Shown here: positions 11,546 through 22,678 of the stretch, piece after piece
How the letters are laid out: every line of letters begins with the position of its first letter
Numbering within the stretch: position 1 is the stretch's first letter
Source of the DNA: Stomoxys calcitrans
Taxonomy: Eukaryota; Arthropoda; Insecta; Diptera; Muscidae
Direction of reading: 5' to 3'
NCBI RefSeq assembly: GCF_963082655.1
Contig: NC_081554.1
Location: forward strand, 39,020,354-39,084,353
DNA length: 64,000 nucleotides
Notes under the pieces: model-generated
What the model saw: the letters and a program-made list of their open reading frames with translations, nothing else
What the model was told of the DNA's origin: nothing
Databases searched by the model: none
Program-made: the position numbers and the translations under genes

Positions 11546-13110
11546 TATGTTCTCAGATCAATGTTTTAAGGCGTTACAAACGAATCTGCATAAGTTAGCA
11601 ATACTGACCTCCATCATACTACCTTCCAGTAATGGCTTCGTCTTCTCACGATCCGGATCTCTCCTTAGGATTTTTGCTGTCCTACTGACCGTGTCGCTGT
11701 TCCACAATGTTACATGCTCATTCGTTGAGCACACCCTTAACTCGGACTGCATGGACCTGAAAGGCTTCGGGTAAATTGAGTTTATAGAAGGTAGTCGTCT
11801 GGCCTTCACTGCCATATTGTCTGCTCTTTCGTACCCTCTTTCACCGTTTAACCCGGCACCCAAACGTTGCGAATAGTGCCATCCTCAGAGAAGGCGCTAA
11901 TCTCTTTCTTATTCTCCATGACCATTCGTGACCTTAACTTCTTTGTTGTTATTTCCCTGATGGTCAGTTTACTGTCCCTAACCCTCCTCAAGCATTTCGT
12001 GGTCGCCTGGATCTCCCCCTACTGGACCGTGTTATGGTCAGGAAGTCGGAAACAGATCTCAGTCCCTGAGTTCTCAATGTATACCTCAGGCCTACTTTGT
12101 CCTCTAGCTTTGATCCATTCGTGTAACATGATCTTCCAGATGGCAATACTAGGGTTCTGTGCCGCTGGCATTACTGCCTCCACTCGACCTCAAGTGTTGA
12201 TCAGGTATCCGATAGGAAACTTCTACAATTAATCTGGAGGTCTGTGGATCGGATATCTAGAATAGTCTCCAATGCCCTAGTGACCGTGCTCCTTATCGCG
12301 CCGCCTATGCCAAGACAACAACGCTGCACTTTTCCTCCATCGCAATCCACCACTACTGCGGCGTAAGTAAGTATTGGTCTAATCACGCTTCTGTGGAGCC
12401 ATTGGACTATCCTCGGATTAACTCCCCATGCCGAGCCATCTCGGTACGCTCCTGAAGTTGACACTTCCAATTCAGGTTCTTGTCCAAGATCTGATATTGA
12501 AAACGTTTTTGTTGAGAAACGTGGTGTGTCGAATTGGCCCATCTTCTGCTTCCTCGTGCATAGGCAGAGTATTGGTCTAATCACGCTTCTGTGGAGCCAT
12601 TGGACTATCCTTGGATTAAGTCCCCATTCCGAACCATCTCGGTACGCTCCTGTAGTTGACACTTTCAATTCAGGTTGTTGTCCAAGATCACTCCAAGACT
12701 GTGACAGACCCAGTGCTACTTTCTCCCATTGGACCCACAATTTATCCACCTGCTCCTTAGAATTTGGTTTATCCAATCTCTAAGGACTCGTTCAACCAGG
12801 TACAGATCTAAGATTTGGATCAGTGTGTCGGCACGGGCATTATTAAAAGCGCCCTCGATGTCAATGTGTACCGCCAATGTGTACGTCTTGGCATCGAAGG
12901 ATTCTTCTATTTTATGCACAACCTCGTGCAGGGCAGTCTCTACCGATATTCCCTTGATATAGACATGCTGTTTGTTTTGGAGCATCTACAATATGTTCCA
13001 TGGTTTTGATTAAGAAGCACGTAAGACTTAAAGATTTGGAGGCCTTTGGTGTTGCATAACTTGCGTTACCGGGTTTGGGTATAAAAATCACTCTGGCCTC
13101 CTGCTAGCAC
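11546..13110 (-). mobile_element. LOA/R1-like LINE: partial RT and RNase H, decayed
   Basis: Read right to left: 'EARVIFIPKPGNASYATPKA' (RT fingers), then 'KGISVETALHEVVHKIEESF' and 'LAVHIDIEGAFNNARAD' (first catalytic Asp motif). It continues with the thumb region 'NPRIVQWLHRSVIRPILTYA' and 'GALETILDIR'-type sequence, then an RNase H segment ending 'NVWVPGLNGERGYERADNMA'. The block decoding to 'DLGQ.PEL.VST.GAYRDGS' plus the thumb start is duplicated (about 12360-12480 and 12560-12690). No YxDD box was seen, so the palm is deleted. LINEs of this group copy their RNA at a nicked target; this copy is inactive. Confidence 0.8.
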
Positions 13111-13388
13111 TGCGGAGTATGTGCAAGTTCTAGGCACACTGTAAAAATAGCAGCCAGATCGGGCGCCAGTGTGTTTAGGACTTGCGGAGTATTTGCAAGT
13201 CCTAGGCACACTGTAAAAATAGCAGCCAGATTGGGCGCCAGTGTGCCTAGGACTTACGGAATATTTGCAAGTCCTAGGCATACTGTAAAAATAGCAGCCA
13301 GATCGGGCGCCAGTGTGCCTGGGGCTGGCGGAGTATGTGCAAGTCCTAGGCATGCTGTAAAAATAGCAGCCAGATCGGGCGCCAATTA
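13110..13388 (-). repeat. 72-bp tandem repeat, four copies, at the 5' side of the LINE fragment
   Basis: The anchor 'ctgtaaaaatagcagccaga' starts near 13139, 13211, 13283 and 13355, an exact 72-bp period. On the minus strand each unit encodes a 24-residue block around 'ARSGCYFYSMPRTC', so the frame stays open through all copies. It looks like local amplification of LINE coding sequence, not a separate gene. Confidence 0.88.
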
Positions 13389-13637
13389 GTCCTCCTCCTG
13401 AAAATATTCCATAGCTTCGGGTGGTAACTCCCCAACGCTTCATTTGCCATGAATTCTGTAATGATAAGCCTTCAGTCAACCCTATTATTTCAAGGTTCCG
13501 GTGATACACGGAGACAAAAAAAGAATGAAAGGCATACATTCGCCTGGCCCTAACGTTGAATACCCATCACCAAAACTATTTCACCAACGCAAGGTTCGAC
13601 TTGGTCAAACTTTGCTCTTCTCTACTTTATTAATTTG

Positions 13638-15170
13638 TATACCCTCCACCATAGGATGGGGATATACTAATTTCGTCATTCTGCTTGTAACTCCTCGAAA
13701 TATGCGTCTAAGACCCCATAAAGTATATATATATTCTTGATCGTCGTGACATTTTAAGTCGAAGTAGCCGTGTCCGTCCGTCTTTCCGTCCGTCCGTCCG
13801 TCTGTCTGTCTGTCGAAAGCACGCTAACTTTGGAAGGAGTAGAGCTAGCCGCTTGAAATCTTGCACAAATACTTCTCATAAGTGTAGGTCGGTTGGGATT
13901 GTAAATGGGCCAAATCGGTTCATGTTTTGATATAGCTGCCTTATAAACTGATCTTGGGTCTTGACTTCTTGAGCCTCTAGAGGGCGCAATTCTCGTCCAA
14001 TTTGACTGAAATTTTGTATATAGTGTTTTGATATCACTTTCAACAACTGTGCTGAGTATGGTTTAAATTGGTCCATAACCTGATATAGCTGCCATATAAT
14101 CCGATCTTGGGTTTTGACTTCGTGAGCCTCTAGAGGGCGCAATTCTCGTCCGATATGACTGAAATTTTGAACATAGTGTTTTGATGTCAATTCCAACAAT
14201 TGTGTTAGGTATGATCCAAATCGGTCCATAACCTGATATAGCTGCCAAATAAACCGATCTAGGGTCTTGACTTCTTGAGCTTTTAGAATGCGGAATTTTT
14301 ATCCGATTTGACTGAAATTTTGCACATAGTGTTTTGATATCACTTTGAACAACTGTGCGCAGTATGGTTTACATCGGTCCATAACCAGATATAGCTGCCA
14401 TTTAAACCGATCTTGGGTCTTGACTTCGTGAGCTTCTAGAGGGCGCAACTTTCGTCCAATTTGACTGAAATTTTGCACATAGTGTTTTGATATCACTTCC
14501 AACAACTGTATTAGGTATAATCCAAATCGGTTCATAACCTGATATAGCTGCCATATAAACCGATCCTGGGTCTTGACTTCTTGAGCCTCTAGAGGGCGCA
14601 ATTCTCGTCCGGTTTGACTGAAATTTTGCACATAGTGTTTTGATATCACTTTCAACAACTGTGCGAAGTATGGTCCATATCGGTCCATAATCTGATATAG
14701 CTGCCATATAAACCGATTTTGGGTCTTGAGTTCTTGAGCCTCTAGAGGGCGCAATTCTCGTCCGATTTGACTGAAATTTTGCACATAGTGTTTTGATATC
14801 ACTTCCAATAACTGTGTTAGGTATTATCCAAATCGGGTCATAACCTGATATAGCTGCCATATAAACCGATCTTGGGTCTTGACTTCTTGAGCCTCTAGAG
14901 AGCGCAATTCTCATCCGATATTGCTGAAATTTTGTAGAACGGCTCCTCCCATGGTCAGAATCGATCTATGGCTTGATACAGCTCCTATATAAGCCAATCT
15001 CCCGTGTTTGCTTCTTGAGCCCCGAATCGGTCTATAACTTGATATAGCTCGTCCTCCGTCCGTATTCATTATTCTTTGTTTGCCTAAAAACAGATACTGC
15101 GCAAAGAACTCGACAGATGCGTCGATGGTGGAGGCCAGGCCGAACTTTGCAACCTCTAACTTGCTTACCA
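13638..15170 (+). mobile_element. DINE-1-like element, complete, with a 153-bp central array
   Basis: It has a 'tataccctccaccatagg' start, 'gaccccataaagtatatata', and a GTCY microsatellite at about 13770-13812. A central array follows, with its anchor ('cctctagagggcgc' or equivalent) at 13974, 14127, 14280, 14433, 14586, 14739 and 14892. All six steps are exactly 153 bp. The end is decayed ('aggccgaactttgc' to about 15170). On the minus strand two different frames stay open for about 170 codons, which is expected when a stop-free 51-codon unit repeats without indels. Confidence 0.87.
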
Positions 15171-16588
15171 TTTAAAAAGTTCAAAATTACTAATGTTCTA
15201 TTTTCTTTCATCATCTTCTGTAAAATGCAAAATCATTATTAACTAGATTTTGACAAATCCTGTACTTTTGTCCTTTCCATTTTATTCAAGGATAAAGCTT
15301 GAATAAAATGGAAAGTTTTCCCTTAAATGTATAAAAAATCTTTTATTCATGAACTTAAAGAAAATGAAATTAAAGAAGATAAAGTCCAATATCCGTTTAT
15401 AATTTTTCATTTTAAAATGAAAAAATTTTCCTCTCGAAAACATTAAAGGAAATCCAACTGTCCTTCAATATATATGCGTGTGAATAATGAAAAGGATTAC
15501 CTTCCAGTGGCGCCATGACCAGCAATTTTCTTCCATAGCCGCCGTATAGCCTAACATACAATGCCAAGCCGCATACGCATGGGAGGTGTAGACGTTCAAA
15601 TCGACATTGTAACGCATCATATTCGATTCAGTAAGGAAAACATAATGATTCGAATCAATTTCCTTTTTTTTCATCTCCCATCTTCTTCTGTGGAAGCGCT
15701 AAGATGCGACGTTGCGCCACTTTGGGCAACAATCGTTGTCATCGTCAAATCATCAACTTCTTCGGTTACTTAAACTCTTTTAAGGCGGCATTTCATTGCT
15801 TCATCTGCACCGTCCGATGCTTCACTTCATCTGTTCTCTGTGGCACATTTTAAAGGATTCCCTAGCATTACAAGTAAAAAAAGTTATTTAAAAAAAAAAT
15901 AACTCATGGTGAGGAGGAATGAAACCGAAATTGAAAAAATACAATGAAATGAGTGACATGCCATTCGTAGGTTTATACATTTTTTGTATTTTTTTGTGTA
16001 CTGAAGATTAGATTGTTCGCATCTGATGAACTCGTCTCTAAAGTTGTTGGTAAACGAACAATGAAAATTATTCCCCTCACATAGCCAACTTGCCATTAAG
16101 TTGAATTTTGCCAAGTCATGGAATATGAGCCATACGCATTTCTTTGTGCGTAATGGACTTCTTTTTATTCATTCCGCATGATTTTGTGTTAACCAATAAC
16201 CACCATAGCCATCATCAACTTCAGAATCAAAATCAGTATCAAGTCGTCGTCGTCATCGGCGTCTTCGGCGTCATTATCAGCCATATTTTTAAGGGAACAT
16301 GGAAATGTCATATTTATAGACGCCATAAGGCGAAATGAAAATGCCGGTTGCTTAATGAAGTGTCAAAAATATTTGAAAGTTTCTGGAATTTTCTGATTTT
16401 AAAGGTCAACGATTTAGTGCAGTGGGCACACTAACACAGTTGAAAATAATAAATGTATGGGGGCAGTAAATTCCGACTCATCAACCACGTTCAAAATAAC
16501 CACAATGCTTCCACCGAACGAAGTCACACGAGCTGCTTACACTATACGTGTGCTTCTATTCGTTTTTCCTATACCCGCGGGTTGTTGC
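15171..16588. other. No gene recognised; contains one perfect hairpin
   Basis: AT-rich and unique-looking. The one notable structure is the inverted repeat at 15273-15315. A short CGTCGTCGTCATCGGCG run lies near 16242-16262. No coding or element signature was seen. Confidence 0.5.
15273..15315. repeat. Perfect 18-bp inverted repeat with 7-nt loop
   Basis: The left arm 'ctttccattttattcaag' (15273-15290) and right arm 'cttgaataaaatggaaag' (15298-15315) are exact complements around 'gataaag'. Possible explanations are a small foldback or chance. Nothing nearby assigns a role. Confidence 0.9.
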
Positions 16589-16590
16589 TA

Positions 16591-16772
16591 GAGTCCGGAT
16601 TTTTATGCAAAATTTAAATTTTGACATACTTTATTTTCCAAATGCGTTGGTATTTTCTAACAAATTTAATTTTGCAAACATATAATGTCTTCATAACTTT
16701 GATTGTGCATGCATATATTCAAAATACCAACGCATATCCCAAATAATTGATTTTGCATAAAAATCCGGACTC
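16591..16772. mobile_element. 182-bp TA-flanked MITE with GAGTCCGG ends
   Basis: The terminal inverted repeats begin 'gagtccggatttttatgcaa'. About 22 bp match perfectly, then decay, with a second matching block 'aatgcgttggtatttt'/'atatgcgttggtatttt'. It is flanked by TA at 16589-16590 and 16773-16774. TA duplication points to a Tc1/mariner-type source. It is a different family from the TTGGGTTGCCC MITE and is non-coding. Confidence 0.82.
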
Positions 16773-16794
16773 TAGTTGTTGCCAATCTATGATT

Positions 16795-17235
16795 TACTTT
16801 TACTTAACTTTAATTGGCTATGACAGAACATTTGTTCCACTAGCGGAAATTAGAATAGCGTTCCAAGTGCCTGGGTTCGAATCATGGCGAGACCATCATT
16901 AAAAAAATTTTCAGCGGTAGTTTTCCCCTCCCAATGCTGGCAACATTTGTGAGGTTCTATGCCATGTAAAACTTCTTTCCAAAGAGGTGTCGCATTGCGG
17001 CCGTTCGGACTCGGCTATTAAAAGCAGGCCCCTTATCATTGAGCTTAAACTTGAACCGGACTGCACTCATTGATATGTGAGAAGTTAGCCCCTGTTCCTT
17101 AGTGGAATGTTCATGGGCAAAAATTGCATTTGCAACTATGCTATCCTTGTCATATTGCTCGTGGTTCATACGACGCCTATATTCTCCCTAAAGTCGAAGA
17201 ATCTTTCTCTTACTCCAAGCTTAGAACCATATGAA
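16795..17235 (-). mobile_element. RTE LINE 3' end, split by a SINE
   Basis: The flank 16795-16870 matches the extreme end seen at 10920 and 47461 ('ctatgacagaacatttgttc', 'gcgttccaag'). The flank 17136-17235 resumes with the region encoding 'NHEQYDKDSIV' on the minus strand. The SINE at 16871-17135 lies between. The coding stretch that should join the two sides is missing, so a deletion accompanied or followed the insertion. Confidence 0.72.
16871..17135 (+). mobile_element. tRNA-SINE, lacking the A-box end
   Basis: It begins at the B box ('ctgggttcgaatcatggcga') and runs through 'gtggaatgttcatgggcaaa' to about 17135. All body landmarks are in order. The 5' tRNA part is truncated. Confidence 0.85.
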
Positions 17236-20200
17236 TTCGTTACATACATCTTGCACGTCGGCATCAATCCTTGCTCTGTAGGAGTTGAGGCGGTTGCATC
17301 TGCCGGAACGTAATTGAGCCAGAACTACTTTGTTTTATTTCTTGAGGTGCAATGGCAGGCGGTCGTTCTCCAAGGACTACATTCATCCGGTAGCCATTTA
17401 CCGCATCTGCTACCGTGTCTGCATGAATGTTGTCTGGCCTGCTTGATCTAGAGGTTCTCTCTTATAGCGCTGAACCTGACGCTCAAGATCATGTAGATCT
17501 ACCTTAAGGCTTCTGGGCGGTGGATTCCTATCCACAAGATGATGATTTGGGTGGTCTCTGCGATAACAGACCAAAAGGTATTGTTTAGACAGCATGTAGT
17601 TATGTCTTCGCACTGGTACGATCTTTATCTCCTGTTGGAGGTGGTCCACATGAGAACTGAGGAGGCAACCCGTCGCAGTTCTGTGGGCGGCATTCTGACA
17701 GATCTGAATATTTTTCCACTGCGTGGCACAAAGATGACGAGATAACTCTGGCACTGCATAACTAACCACAGACCGGGCAATTGATTTGCACGTGGTCAAC
17801 AAAGTTTAGGTAGAGGTTAAACAGTGCCGGAGATATCACCCCACCTTGGGGAACTATCTGTTTCACTCTACGGTGATTCGACTTCTTATCCCTAAATTCC
17901 GCAAATGACTGGCGAACACGCAGATAATTCGCGACCCAGCGTTTTAGGCCTGGCTGGAGAGACGTGTTGCCGATGTCCTCAAATAATTTGGCATGGCCGA
18001 CCGTGTCTAATATATTCGAAAGTTCCAGTGCCACGAGGATGATCCTATCACATGACCTGGGCTGATTGAAGCCACGGCAAATGTGTGCGGTGATGGCATG
18101 CAAAGCTGTTGTTGTGCTATGCAGTCTTCGAAATCCATGTTGATACTCGGCGAATGGAAATTCTCCTACGAGGCTCTGGAGGAGTAATGCCTCAAGCGTC
18201 TTTGCTACTGGTGAGAGAAGGGAGATCGGTCTGTACGAGTCCTTCAAACTCGGATCCTTTTCAGGTAGCGGGATCACTCTGCCCATTTTCCAGACATAAG
18301 AGTGCTCAAAGAACTATAAGAGTGTTCAAAGACCGGTTGAGGACAGTAGTAAGGTACTCAACTCCACGTGGATGATCCTATCACATGGCCTGGGCTGGTT
18401 GAAGCCACGGCAAATGTGTGCGTTGATGCCATACAAAGCTGTTGTTGTGCTATGCAGTCTTCGAAATCCATGTTGATGCTCGACGAATGGAAATTCTCTT
18501 ACGAGGCTCTGGAGGAGTAATGCCTCAAGCGTCTTTGCTATTGGTGAGAGAAGGGAGATCGGTTTGTACGACTCCTTTAAACTCGGGTCCTTTTCAGGTA
18601 GCGGGATCACTCTGCCCATTTTCCAGACATAAGAGTGCTCAAAGAACTATAAGAGTGTTCAAAGACCGGTTGAGGACAGTAGTAAGGTACTCAACTCCAT
18701 GTGAATCCACATTCTTCAACATCAATGTAGAGATTCCGTTGGGGTCTAACGCCTTAGAAGATTTGGCGCCACGGATGACATTCGTAACTTCGCCCACGGT
18801 AAATTGCGATGGCTGTTCATCGGCTCGGAGACCACAAATACTCTCGGGATGCACAAAAAATTGACGGTTGAACAATTTGGCGCATCTCTTCGGATCCGTC
18901 ACGGTTATTTCGGCAAAATTGACTGAGGTCCTGTCATCCCATCTACCGGGGTTCAAGAGAGATTTAACAGTACACCATAGCTTGCCCACACCGGGGCCTA
19001 AGTAACATTGCTCCAAGTGTACTAGCCACAAATTCCGTTTATGTTCGTTGACTACCCTGTTTATCAGCTCGCTGATTCTGGGGTTAGTGGGGTTCATACA
19101 AAGAATCTCATCACGCTTGTCTGCGAGTTCCACTGCCTGCGCCGAGAAACTAGGCCGCACTTAGGGTATTCGACCGGCTGGTATAAAGCGAGCGGCTGCT
19201 GCGTTAATGGTGTCTCGGAATTTCCTCTCGGCCACTAGCACATCCGAGGGGGGTGACAGTTCACTGAAGCGGCGATTGGTATACTCTCTGAAGCCAGCCC
19301 AATCGGCCTTCTTCGGGTGGTCGGTCGATGGTGAGAATTATGACGGCTTACCAGGATACGTCACTCAGGAGATCAGGGGATGCAATGGAAATGTCTGGTG
19401 AGCTGCTACTCCTCCTCGTAATTCTAGTGGGGACATCCTCAATCACCGTGCAAAACGTGAAGCTTTCACTCTGCTCTGCCAAAGCTATGCCACACTGGTC
19501 GTTACCTAAGGGAGAATGTCATGAAGTGTGATGTGCATTAAAGTCCCCTAGAACCAGACGATTAAGGCCAGATAGTAACCCACTTATGTCGGGGTTGTGA
19601 GCTTGGCCATTAATCGGGACACAGCTACCAACCGGCGGTCTGTACACATTGTATAGCTATATCTCGGCAGTACCGGATCTGACTGCTATACCCATGCACT
19701 CCATGTAGGGGTCACTAGTGCCAGACGCAGGCGTGATGGGTCTATGCTGCACGGAATGGTGTATCACGAAGGTCAATCTCTCACCTCCATTCCTTGAGCG
19801 ATCCTTACGTAGCACATTGTATCCGTGACAACTGTGCAAGCTGCAGGTGTTTGTCAGCTTTGTCTCCGGGATCGCTGCGACCGACTCATAAAGTCTACAA
19901 TCCCGTCGGTCTTGCCACGGAGACCATTGCAGTTTAGTTGCAAAAATGATACATTTCCCAGTACTGGTCTGGCAATATTTGGGCTGGAATGCTGCCGTTG
20001 TGTATATTGCCGTACGGAAGAAGACGGGGGAGTCACATAGTGCGACGACGAGGACGCAGATGGCGACGACGACGACGCTTGTGACCCACTGGTGGCTATG
20101 TTCGCACAGCACCTTGCGAAATATCCAGTATGACTATACTTCCGTAGTGAAGTGAGGCCGAAGCGAGATCGGAAATGTACCCACTCCATGCACCGGTTAC

Positions 20201-20572
20201 ACCTCACCAACACCGAGCAATGATGGAGGCAGTACTGGCAAACCGAATAGAACCAGGGTCCGGGGTTCTTTTCAATCCCGGACCAGAAGCGTGTTGAGAA
20301 AGCACTCCGGGATGTGCCTCTCCCATGACGAAATAAGACGAACCCGTACACTGAGGCGAACACGTGCACGTACATGTACTCTTCGTCGTACCATGGGTTT
20401 CTTGACGGAGGCTTCCGGTACCGTAGTACGGATTTCGTGGCATTTTCCATGGAGTGAGGCAATGGCTTGCCACTGCGCCATTATATCATCGGAACAAGGT
20501 AGTTGGGTCAGTCGTGTGGAGTATGTCGTTGCCATCTGTTGTGTTTGCAACTTTTCAATGCCATATTCAAAG
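17236..20572 (-). mobile_element. CR1/Jockey-group LINE with 2A-like motif, PHD finger, endonuclease and RT (decayed)
   Basis: In coding order on the minus strand: an N-terminal stretch with the 2A-like motif 'GIEKNPGP' (20256-20279), then a PHD-like zinc finger ('CQYC', 'VRCNRCMEWVHF', 'ARCC'). Next come the start of an AP-type endonuclease ('FLQLNCNGLRGKTDGIVDF') and its catalytic 'GDFNAHH' at about 19530-19550. The RT follows, with 'KDSYRPISLLSPVAKTLEAL', 'QHGFRRLHSTTTALHAITAH' and 'VPQGGVISPALFNLYLN'. The palm YxDD box is deleted at about 17800, and a C-terminal part with 'AHRTATGCLLSSHVDHLQQE' ends near 17236. A 333-bp piece of RT is duplicated. 2A-like peptides cause ribosome skipping and are known from some APE-type non-LTR elements. 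The clade is uncertain. Confidence 0.82.
18036..18701 (-). repeat. 333-bp direct tandem duplication in the LINE RT
   Basis: The string 'agtgctcaaagaactataag' starts at 18301 and again at 18634. The whole stretch, including 'gcaaagctgttgttgtgcta', 'cgaaatccatgttgat' and 'agcgggatcactctgcccat', is present twice with few differences. The spacing of 333 bp is 111 codons, so the RT frame is not shifted by the duplication. Confidence 0.9.
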
Positions 20573-21390
20573 GGTGCGAACCTTTGCTACAATAAGGTAA
20601 TGATCCGAATCTATATTCGCTCCACGGATCGATCGTACATCTAAGATGCTGGATGAATGCTTTCTATCTATAACAACGTGATCAATTTGTTTCCCTATGT
20701 TTTGATCGGGTGACATGTTGTTATGTTGAAATCTGGGACAGGACTTTATCTCGTGGGGGCTAAATTTTCAAACTGTGGGACCAAAGATGTCCTCCTTCCC
20801 TATCTTCGCATCAAAATCTCCCAGAACGATTTTAATATTATGGGCGGGGCAGCGGTCATGTTCTCTCTCTATCTGCTCGCAGAAAATATCCTTGGTCTGC
20901 TCGTCTTTATCTTCCATCGGGGCAGGGGCACAAATAAGGCTAATGTTGAAGAATTTGGTTTTTATGCGGATTATGGCTAGCCTCTCACCCACCGGAGTAA
21001 AGCTGGAGACAAGGTGTTTCAGTCTCCGACTAACAACAAATCCAAAGCCAAATTCATGCCTCGTGTTATGGCAGCTATAGTATAGTTCGTCACCGTTTGG
21101 TGTTGTAGTGACGCCATTCCCAGTCCAACGCAATTCCTGTAAGGCGGTAATATCTGCCTTGTGCTTCTCTAATACATCCGCCAGCGCGTATACTGCACCT
21201 TCTCTATAAAGTGTTCGGACATTCCAGGTGCAGATCCTCAAATCATGGCCCTTTTTTCGTTTGCGTGGGACGTCAACTTTAGGGGGCCGTTTTTACTATT
21301 CCTTTGTTTCTCATAGTAGTTCATAGTTTTCCGGGGGCGGGTTACTGGCCCAGCGCCCCCCTAGGTATTGTACATACAATTCAAATGTTT
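20573..21390 (-). mobile_element. RTE-clade LINE, 5' end and endonuclease domain
   Basis: The minus-strand frame from 21241 reads 'MRICTWNVRTLYREGAVYAL', 'ADITALQELRWTGNG', 'YYSCHNTRHEFGFGFVVSRR' and 'LGDFDAKIGKEDIFGPTV'. These are the N, E and D motifs of an apurinic-type endonuclease as in RTE/BovB elements. The usual Asn after GDF is Asp here. Beyond a frame break near 20768 the end of the domain can be followed to 'ANIDSDHYL' at about 20590. Upstream, 21242-21390 looks like 5' leader. The 2A-LINE begins where this one stops, so the two relics abut in the same orientation. Confidence 0.83.
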
Positions 21391-22678
21391 GTCAATGATT
21401 CTTCATAACGCTTATGCCTTTTTATTCTTATCCTTATCCATCTTCTGTTTATACTGAATTTTATATTTCTTCATTTCAAGTTAAAGTTTATACCTATTTC
21501 TTTGTGAAGTTTGTTTTGAGCTTAAGGGATGGATGAATAAGACCAAGGGATTAGACATGACTTTCACATAAAAGGAATAAAAGTAGAAGCTTTAGAACAT
21601 GTCAACATTTAAATTTCATTCAACACAAAGAACTTTCTTTTCAATTATAATAAATTGAGTTATTCTCATTCATTTGAAAGCATACATATCAAGGTGATCG
21701 ATGAGGATTTTATTGGCTCAGGACCTCCACTTGCCAAGATATTCTGCATGAATGTGATGAATGACATGACATCAAATAAAATTGTGGGTTTTAAGAATGT
21801 TAGGCAAAATAAAAATTCTATATTTAAAGTCTACATTAACAATGATTTAAAATATATAATTGTAATATATACCATTTTTTCCGTACCATTTCATTGCTAC
21901 ACAATAATGGAAAATGATGCCTTCAAACCATGTACTCCTTTTAAAATATTCAATTTCAATTATGTCTCACCACAATAGTATAGATGTAATTACAATACCC
22001 TGAATAAAACCCCAGTTATAACACGCGCTTTCCCCATCTTCATCTAAATAGGCTTCTAATTCATTATACAAACGATGCATGAATCCATTGTAAATGTCAC
22101 GATTAAGAGTTTGGATTTCATCATATTGCTAGTGCTGCTCTCCGGCTTTGCCATAGGATTTGCTTCCAAGAAATTATCAATGTTTTCTTGCTATTGCAAC
22201 AAAGAAACTCATTGGAATTTCTTTTGACTAGCTTTTATTCCCGCATTTCACAATAATGAAAACGTGCACAAGTTGAGGTTTACATTCTTCATTATTTCCA
22301 AATTCATATCAGAAGACAAAAGGAGGAAAAAAAGGATATCGAGCAACCCAGATGACGATGGCAGCGCTGAACATCAAGAACAAAATTCTTTAGCAACAAT
22401 CTTCATTTTTTTTTTGTTTACTCCTTGCAAGATATGTATACGGGTAAATAAATATTTATATACATACATAGTTAACCAACATCTTCCAAGACAGACAATG
22501 CATTATATTCTACTTCCATATATTGTATAGTATTCTTCTTATGTAGTTACCAGATTATGTGAAATCTTATCCACACATTTTACATAAATAAATGGCAACT
22601 CTGTCACAAAGCGGTTTTAAGCAATTAAATTAGTTTGTGGAAAACTAAAAATGATAGCCTTATGATATTTAATAACTA
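21391..22678. other. No gene recognised; one unassigned open frame
   Basis: AT-rich sequence. A + strand open frame reaches a stop at 21976. It has no ATG until 'MNVMNDMTS' at about 21748, which leaves some 76 codons. I do not recognise it, and its composition matches the surrounding non-coding DNA. It could be an exon of an unknown gene or chance. Confidence 0.4.

Noticed and set aside
13110..13388. CRISPR array
   Set aside because: Units are contiguous 72-bp repeats without unique spacers, and the host is a eukaryote.
13770..13812. GTCY-rich run as an independent microsatellite or CRISPR-like array
   Set aside because: It is the standard GTCY microsatellite of a DINE-1-like element and recurs at the same place in other copies.
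14299..14914. Long minus-strand open frames of 169-170 codons as genes
   Set aside because: They are translations of the stop-free 153-bp DINE-1 unit, open in two frames at once, with no start context or known domain.
17236..20572. Viral polyprotein because of the NPGP motif
   Set aside because: The motif lies in frame with a PHD-type finger, AP endonuclease and non-LTR RT, so it belongs to a LINE.
21655..21978. 107-codon frame as a gene
   Set aside because: It starts with TTG, has no ATG until about 21748, and no similarity was recognised.
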